Positions 27,106-32,500 of a DNA stretch of 32,500 nucleotides are shown here, piece after piece. The position numbers were made by a program, and so were the translations under genes. Positions within the stretch are counted from its first letter, which is position 1, and the number at the start of each line of letters is the position of its first letter. The notes under the pieces are model-generated. The model made no database searches and had not been told where the DNA came from. It saw nothing but the letters and a program-made list of their open reading frames with translations. The DNA is from Cristatella mucedo (taxonomy: Eukaryota; Bryozoa; Phylactolaemata; Cristatellidae): positions 567,501-600,000 of the forward strand of contig WPIO01000166.1 in NCBI GenBank assembly GCA_009760855.2, given 5' to 3'.

Positions 27106-28439
27106 GCTCTGCTATTTATTTATTGTCCGTTGCTATATATTTATATTCCGTCGCTAGCGGTCCTGAGCTGCTATATCGCCGTCGTGGCCCGCACACTGCA
27201 AACTTGAACGTTAAACAGTAAAAAGTCGAGACAGATTTTTGACAGCCTCTCTTATACTATCGTCTATTATCGTATATTATCGTCTATTATCGTATATTAT
27301 CGTCTGATCTGCAGGGTTTCACTTTTACTTTTGAGAAGGCCATCTTGCATAGCATATAATGGTTTATATGATATAATATATTATTATTACTACATATTAT
27401 ATATTATATATATAATATTATACTGTATAGTATTATATTGACTTATTCCATAATCACTTTATCTCTTCATGCGTTTAACTTCTTCACTCTGCTGTTCTGT
27501 ATCATTTTATATTTATATTCTGTATCATTTTAGTTCATTTTTCATGGTAGGAACAGTTGTTACTTGTCAAGTGCTCACGTCTCGCACCCGTTTTCTCTGC
27601 TGCTGGATTTGTTTCTGGCTTCCTTTGTCACGCAATTATTTCATCTTCTCGTCCAATGATTTTGTTCAGTCTTTTAGAGTTATCTGGAGAATGTAGGAGA
27701 AAACCCAGTCACCTTCTAGACGGTCTTCCAATTACAATTCTCTCTTTGGACCTGCATACCAAGTCCTTCTGCAGCGAATGCTGACTTCTTTCTAAAACAT
27801 CTGTCTGACCTCTTATCTAATATAAAATTCTCCATGGCTAGTTTCCAAAACCATCTCCATCAGCGTTGAAAGTCAGTGATGCCTTGCTCTTTGTCATGTG
27901 ATTTGGTTTACTTCGTACGCTTTGTAGTACGCAAATTTGTGTAGACAGCGTAAACAATACTAGAATTTTACAGTCAAAATAATATTCTTATTACAACCTG
28001 GGCAGCCAGTTTTTATTCATCTGTTGGCATAAGGTAGAACTAGATTTGACTTCAACTTGAAAGCGACATATATCACGTTCACATGCATGTCAGATCAAAT
28101 GATGCCCTCACGACAATATGGTGCAAGCGATATGTCACTGAGTCTCTGCGATTTTATTAAGAGTTCGATAAACGACATACGAGACGTAAAATGAATTGAA
28201 ACGTGGAGAGATTGAAAAAGAAGGAAAGAAGCAAGAAAATAGGAGAATCCGTTCCACTAAAATATTATGAAGCAAACAAATGGATGAGTAAATGAGAGCC
28301 AATAGAGAATAAAACTTTCAAAGCTGATTTTTAAATGTGATTTTAGTGCTGATTCAGGTCTTTACAAGACGAAGACTATGAGAAAATCAAACGGCATGAA
28401 TGTCACCCACCTACATATATCTATGCTTTAAGAAATCAG
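27106..28439. other. Non-coding stretch, AT-rich, nothing recognised
   Basis: Contains a short partial duplication of cggtcctgagct (27098 and 27159), a four-fold cgt(c/a)tattat repeat (27260-27305) and an AT-rich patch at 27355-27440. No credible gene or named element was seen; short frames have no family features. Confidence 0.5.
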
Positions 28440-28960
28440 TGTTATTTCCGTCAGCCTTATTAGACGCTATTCATAAGCGTAGTTCTGTCTTGGCTTGATA
28501 ATTGTAATTCCCTTTCGGCTGGGCTACCGTGGAAAGCCACAAGGCCACTGCAGCTGGTTATGAATATTGCTGCAAGGCTCCTTTACAAATCTCAGAGGTT
28601 TGACCACCGCGTCTCCTTTGCTGAAAAAGCTTGGATAGCTGCCTGTTGATCAACAGATACAAAGTAAAGTTCTCACACTGACCCATAAGGCCCGCCACAG
28701 CTTGGCTCGTTTACAGCTAGCTGAAATGCCACTCTAGTTTTCAGGCTCCTCTCGCCCTCAGGCCCTGCATAACGATAAATTAGCTGTTCCGCGCCTGTGC
28801 TTAAAGAATGTTGGCGACAAAAACTTTTACTCTGCAGTTCCAAGGGGTAATGTCCTACAACCCGCCACGGCTGTGAAGGCGCTATACAAAGCTCTCCTGA
28901 GTAATACCCACATAGCCTTTCGGGGGCCCTCTTTTGTACATCAGTCTGCTTCGTGCAATA
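28440..28960 (+). mobile_element. LINE-C remnant, sense, RT C-terminal region
   Basis: The + strand encodes [38 protein letters not shown] and VSFAEKAW, a decayed version of the LDxCNSLLxGLP...LQxVQNxAARL signature. Later parts are frameshifted. It is too diverged from LINE-B to be the same copy lineage. Confidence 0.75.
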
Positions 28961-30060
28961 GGCATCGGCGTCAACGTGAGCTTCGGTGCTCTTCTGGTAG
29001 CAAGCATTTGTCACTCAGCATGGTCTGCGTTTCTTGAGTGCGATCTGCTGCAATTGCGAGTGGCTAAGGGGTGGATGCATACCGGCGTGAGAGATAAGAC
29101 TGAATCGGAGGCATTAAAACGGCGGAGCTAGCTCAAACAACCAGATCGTGACTATTGATCACTATGCACGGCTTCTGAATTATACCGCTAGAAACCGATT
29201 ATTCGATAATATTTTCACAAAGCCGCATACAAGCAGACGCCATGAGATAAGCAGCCGTCTTTATATTAGACTCGGCATTAGCACAGGTGCTAATTTGAGC
29301 TCCAGATCACGGAGCGTGGGCGTAGGTCCTGGCTGCTGTTGAACGCCCTTAACCCTCTGTCGCTGTCAAATAATTTGTAGACTCGTACATGCCGTGCATA
29401 TGGGCTTTTTATAGGAAAGTATGATATGACTCTTTGTTACAGCCTTCACTCTTCGTCACTTTTTTACTGAGCTTTCAACACCTTCAACGTCTTCCCTAAA
29501 CTATGCATGCAGCTGCAGTAGACTCTCTATTATCTGACGATACTAACCTCTAAATCGCTACGGCAATATCGATCTCAGCACTAAGGTTACTACGATACGA
29601 TTTTAGAGCACCGGATAAGGAAAATCTAACAAGGGACTTGTTGCAGAAATAACGTTATCATCAATTGCTTATTTTACCATTCTTACAGAAACCATTAAAA
29701 TGTGAACGTGACTCGCCACTTCGAGTGGGCGAATGTCGACCGCCGGCGCAGAGCGCGTCTCTACCGTTTGCTGCGGTTGTTTAATCGACGCGTCGCAAAA
29801 GAAAATGCGCTCGGTTTCTGGTTCCTATTCGCAGTCGCCTTGTTCTGTCGTTCGACTGTTTGACGGCTTGCTGCAATGCCTTGCGATTGCTAACAACCAA
29901 CTTGACATCTGAGCCTGGACTACGAAGGATATGAGCTTGGCCGCGAAATTATAACCGACAGCCGCCTATGAGATAATAGCCTGGACCTATGAGCAGCTCG
30001 ATTTGTGATTATGCACGAACGAGATTACTGAACGACGTGGAGACCTGGTCATTAAATAAG
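28961..30060. other. Non-coding stretch, nothing recognised
   Basis: Mixed composition. No mobile-element motif, RNA gene or plausible exon could be identified. Confidence 0.45.
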
Positions 30061-30062
30061 AC

Positions 30063-30099
30063 ATGTGCCCGACCGCAGTCGGTCTCTCTTGGAGTACAG

Positions 30100-30146
<47 letters not shown>

Positions 30147-30155
30147 CAGACGGCG
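30063..30155 (+). CDS. Speculative first exon: poly-Leu signal-like peptide from a (CTG)n repeat
   Basis: From ATG 30063 (or the inner ATG 30102) the frame reads AVGLSWSTAM, about 14 Leu from a (CTG)n tract (30104-30144), then QTA, ending at a good donor GTGAGT (30156), phase 0. A hydrophobic Leu core followed by a small-residue end just before an intron is a common layout for secreted proteins. No downstream exon could be matched, and the Leu run may be a chance product of the repeat. Confidence 0.25.
30104..30144. repeat. (CTG)n trinucleotide repeat, about 13-14 units
   Basis: Uninterrupted CTG repeat ending in CTTCAG. It is potentially unstable, and its coding status is uncertain. Confidence 0.97.
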
Positions 30156-30196
30156 GTGAGTCCTAGCGACGCTGCGACGTCACATGCCATACTAGC

Positions 30197-30350
30197 CGTC
30201 ATATGCACGGGCTATTGTTTGTGCTCTCTCTCTAATGCGGTGCATCGCTGCGGTTAGCGCTGCGTGCAGAATATCGAGAGCCCTGTTTCGTTGTCGCTGA
30301 CACCGCATTAGAGAGAGAGAGAGCACAAACAATAGCCCGTGCATATGACG
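30197..30350. repeat. Near-perfect inverted repeat with 46/50-bp arms
   Basis: The left arm (30197-30242, cgtcatatgcacgggctatt...) and right arm (30301-30350) are reverse complements, differing only by two CT/GA units in an internal (CT)n stretch. The loop is 58 bases. The structure suggests a foldback/MITE-like element or a hairpin-forming unit. Confidence 0.93.
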
Positions 30351-30440
30351 AGCGTCGGGCCTTTGCACGTTTCGCGAATTGTGCCGCTACCCGTACTGGC
30401 GAGGGCAGGGCCTCGCGGTCTTGACATTACGAAAGTTTGC

Positions 30441-30441
<1 letters not shown>

Positions 30442-30490
<49 letters not shown>

Positions 30491-30524
30491 ATGTGCGCGC
30501 AGGCGCGCGCGCTCGCGTGTGTGT
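30442..30524. repeat. (GT)n(GC)n alternating purine-pyrimidine tract
   Basis: About 16 GT units, then gcgtgc repeats and gcgcgcgc runs. The tract is strongly alternating purine-pyrimidine and therefore Z-DNA-prone. Confidence 0.93.
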
Positions 30525-30703
30525 ACGCTCCTACAAGACGTCGGACACCGAACGTTGCCCAACATACCCAGGGTCACGCGGTCCAACCGAAGCTGATCTC
30601 GTTCCGACTTCAGATCGCTTCAGAAATCTGCTGAGAAATCGCTGCTGCTAAAGACGCTCGTCTGTCTCCAGTAAAGTGAGGCGCGGACGATCGGAACGTA
30701 TGA

Positions 30704-30901
30704 ATGGCTCTGAAAACGCTTCGAAGTTCAGCTCTCGTTGGTTGGCGGGAGACGGCTGTTGGCGGGAAGGCGAAGACAAAGCAGCTACAGCGACCGAAGG
30801 AGAAGACGAAGGAGGCGTCTCCGGAAAATACTCGGTGGCACTTTGTGACAGAGCCTGAAGAAGAAGAAGAGGTAGCGCCGAGTCGAACTTTGATAGCTAC
30901 C
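30704..30901 (+). CDS. Candidate exon with basic then acidic tract, unrecognised
   Basis: The ATG directly follows an in-frame TGA. It opens 66 codons ending exactly at donor GTAAGT (30902), phase 0. Visible features are MALKTLRSSALVGW, a Lys-rich stretch (AKTKQLQRPKEKTKEASPE), TRWHFVTEPEEEEEVAP and SRTLIAT. Composition and the consensus donor argue for a real first coding exon whose continuation lies beyond, but no family is recognised and another frame overlaps it. Confidence 0.4.
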
Positions 30902-30905
30902 GTAA

Positions 30906-31585
30906 GTACGAATAATAATAAATAAGCACTTGGTTTACGTCATGGCCGCTTCGCAGCGTCTGTAATCCTCCAATGCTGTCAAATAGACTTATCTACGGTA
31001 CGGATATGGATACGGTATGGCGGACTGTTAATATCCGGTCGCTCTTCGTCGCTTCTTCCGTTCTGCAGCGTTCTCTTGGCATACATGCGTACGTGCGTCG
31101 GCGCTGCACGACGTAGGGCGAGTCCCTAGCCACGGTGCCAGGTTACCGGGTCACGGGGTCATTTCGGGGTAAATCGTGTTCGTCTGGCGAGTCGGCTGAG
31201 ACTAGCGTCGTCGCCGGCGCTGGGTTTGCGGCCTATTTCCGTCCGAACGTGGAAGCCGCACGGCGTGCGTTCGTAACACACTGCGCTGACTTCAGCCGTC
31301 TACTCCTCACATGTGAAGCTGGCACGATTTCCCGCACTATTTAGCCCGTCGAAGGCCTCGATATGCATTCACGTGATATCTATTAGGTGATCATTTGAGC
31401 GAAACTTAGACAGCGTATTTAAAACACGGTTAATGCGCTCGTTTTTTGGAAATTAGTAATTCTCAAGGTGCTGCTTCTCGAATCCAATGGAATCGTTGGG
31501 CAGTAATGCGGGTTTAATGCTAAAGGTATTGGATTTATCGACTCGTTAGTAGAGCCCCGAGTCGCTGCTGCAGTCAGTGACACGA
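30906..31585. other. Unassigned stretch
   Basis: Presumed intron if the 30704 exon is real. The short + frame at 31135-31344 is GC-rich but unrecognised. Confidence 0.35.
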
Positions 31586-31587
31586 TA

Positions 31588-31626
31588 TATATCGTTTCGC
31601 AGATATCACGTGATATCGGACATATG

Positions 31627-31658
<32 letters not shown>

Positions 31659-31692
31659 CATATGTCCGATACCACGTGATATCTGCGAAACG

Positions 31693-31697
<5 letters not shown>
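31588..31697. repeat. 110-bp near-perfect, loopless palindrome
   Basis: Bases 31588 and 31697 onward pair inward to the centre at 31642-31643, with only two mismatched pairs (31613/31672 and 31641/31644). Each arm holds cgtttcgcagatatcacgtg and catatgat plus TA repeats. It is followed by a further (TA)n run to about 31732. It could extrude as a cruciform. Confidence 0.95.
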
Positions 31698-31739
<42 letters not shown>

Positions 31740-32048
31740 ATCGTCTGAGCAAAAACTTTACAGCTTAGTCCTGCCGAGAGTCGTTGCTGCGGCCTCCAAT
31801 GGCAGAGGCATCACTCAGGGAACAAATCGCCGTCAAGTTTGTGATCTCACTTCGCTGCTTGTAACCGAGCTTCTTGTAGGCGAACGTAGTCATTGGATAT
31901 CCGGCGTGGAGTGGCTCTCTTGAGCCACGGTCAGCAGTTTCACGTGAGTGAAAGGTGAGATGGCGCGGCGAGAATGATTGAAGAGGTGCGTGAAATTATC
32001 CCCCCCCCGCCCGAATGCAGTGCCAATAAGTGAGGCCGAGCCGATTCT

Positions 32049-32052
<4 letters not shown>

Positions 32053-32134
<82 letters not shown>

Positions 32135-32172
32135 GAGAGAGAGAGAGTGAGAGAGAGAGAGAGAGGGAGAGA
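32053..32172. repeat. (GA)n microsatellite
   Basis: About 120 bases of GA with occasional GTGA and GGGA interruptions. Confidence 0.97.
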
Positions 32173-32184
32173 TTGAGAGCTGGG

Positions 32185-32500
32185 GGCTCACAGCGGCGTA
32201 TCCGGCATTGCCTTCGCCACATTGGGACTTTCCAACTGCGGGCAGCGCGCTGTAGTCGGAGAAGAGTGCGGCTGTCCTATGCATGGCGGGACATGTCCGG
32301 CGTCCGCTCGGAGGCCATCCAGGCGCCGGCGCGTCCGCACACGCCCGAGGCCTCCGAGGCATCGACCTGTCGCACGACGCGAGACAGCGTGCTGTGACGA
32401 TTCGCATTGTCCTCCACTCCGCTCACTCCGAGTCAGAGAATCGCGCACGCTCTGGCTCGCGAACGGGAAACGCTGGTCCTTATTCACAGCGACATATTCA
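32185..32500. other. GC-rich, possibly coding end of window
   Basis: Open frames exist on both strands. In one + frame, [20 protein letters not shown] and SVL end at TGA 32395. Another + frame stays open to the window end after a possible acceptor ctgcgggcag (about 32245). A - frame of 99 codons also overlaps. No family is recognised, so the strand and frame remain undecided. Confidence 0.25.

Noticed and set aside
31890-32407. Frames crossing the GA tract on both strands
   Set aside because: The central part is a microsatellite; only the GC-rich sequence after 32185 was kept as possible coding.

Overview
The window is nuclear DNA of an animal, most likely an invertebrate. It holds spliced, GC-rich coding exons in long introns full of microsatellites, decayed non-LTR retrotransposons (LINEs), tRNA-derived SINEs and one AT-rich fragment that looks viral. 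There are no bacterial operons. The species cannot be named from sequence alone.

Region 1 (235-15573, + strand) is the 3' two-thirds of a JIP3/JIP4 scaffold gene (MAPK8IP3/SPAG9; fly sunday driver, worm unc-16). Sixteen exons with GT/AG borders join in one frame to give 930 residues plus a stop. They cover the second leucine zipper, the RH2 domain, a Ser/Gly-rich linker, the C-terminal beta-propeller and the terminal HLIVW motif. The N-terminal RH1 domain and first coiled coil are not in the window and must lie upstream. Its introns carry three antisense copies of one LINE family (LINE-A). One copy contains a 31-bp minisatellite of about 22 units grown from the reverse-transcriptase DTIDHD motif. 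A plausible poly(A) signal lies at 16492.

Region 2 (about 16.7-23.5 kb) is dominated by a second LINE family (LINE-B, CR1/L2-like), mostly on the - strand, with a recurring 3' hairpin and (ATT)n tails, interspersed with tRNA-derived SINEs. Around these lies a candidate small gene on the + strand (18058, 21398, 22318). Its three phase-compatible exons each encode a Pro-x-Trp/basic motif reminiscent of the N-terminus of phostensin/taperin (and espin-like) actin or PP1 regulators. Two further candidate exons near 26.8-27.1 kb also fit its phase.

Region 3 (about 24.8-26.4 kb) is an AT-rich island. Its - strand holds decayed reading-frame pieces resembling the minor capsid (penton) protein of Polinton/Maverick or adinto-like elements, split by stops, frameshifts and a microsatellite.

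Region 4 (27.1-32.5 kb) is mostly non-coding. It has a sense-strand LINE remnant at 28.4 kb, a (CTG)n tract that would encode a poly-Leu signal-like peptide ending at a good splice donor, two striking inverted repeats, a candidate acidic exon at 30704 and a GC-rich, possibly coding end. Direct sequence reading supports the JIP gene very strongly and the retroelements well. The second gene and the capsid fragment are well-motivated inferences.
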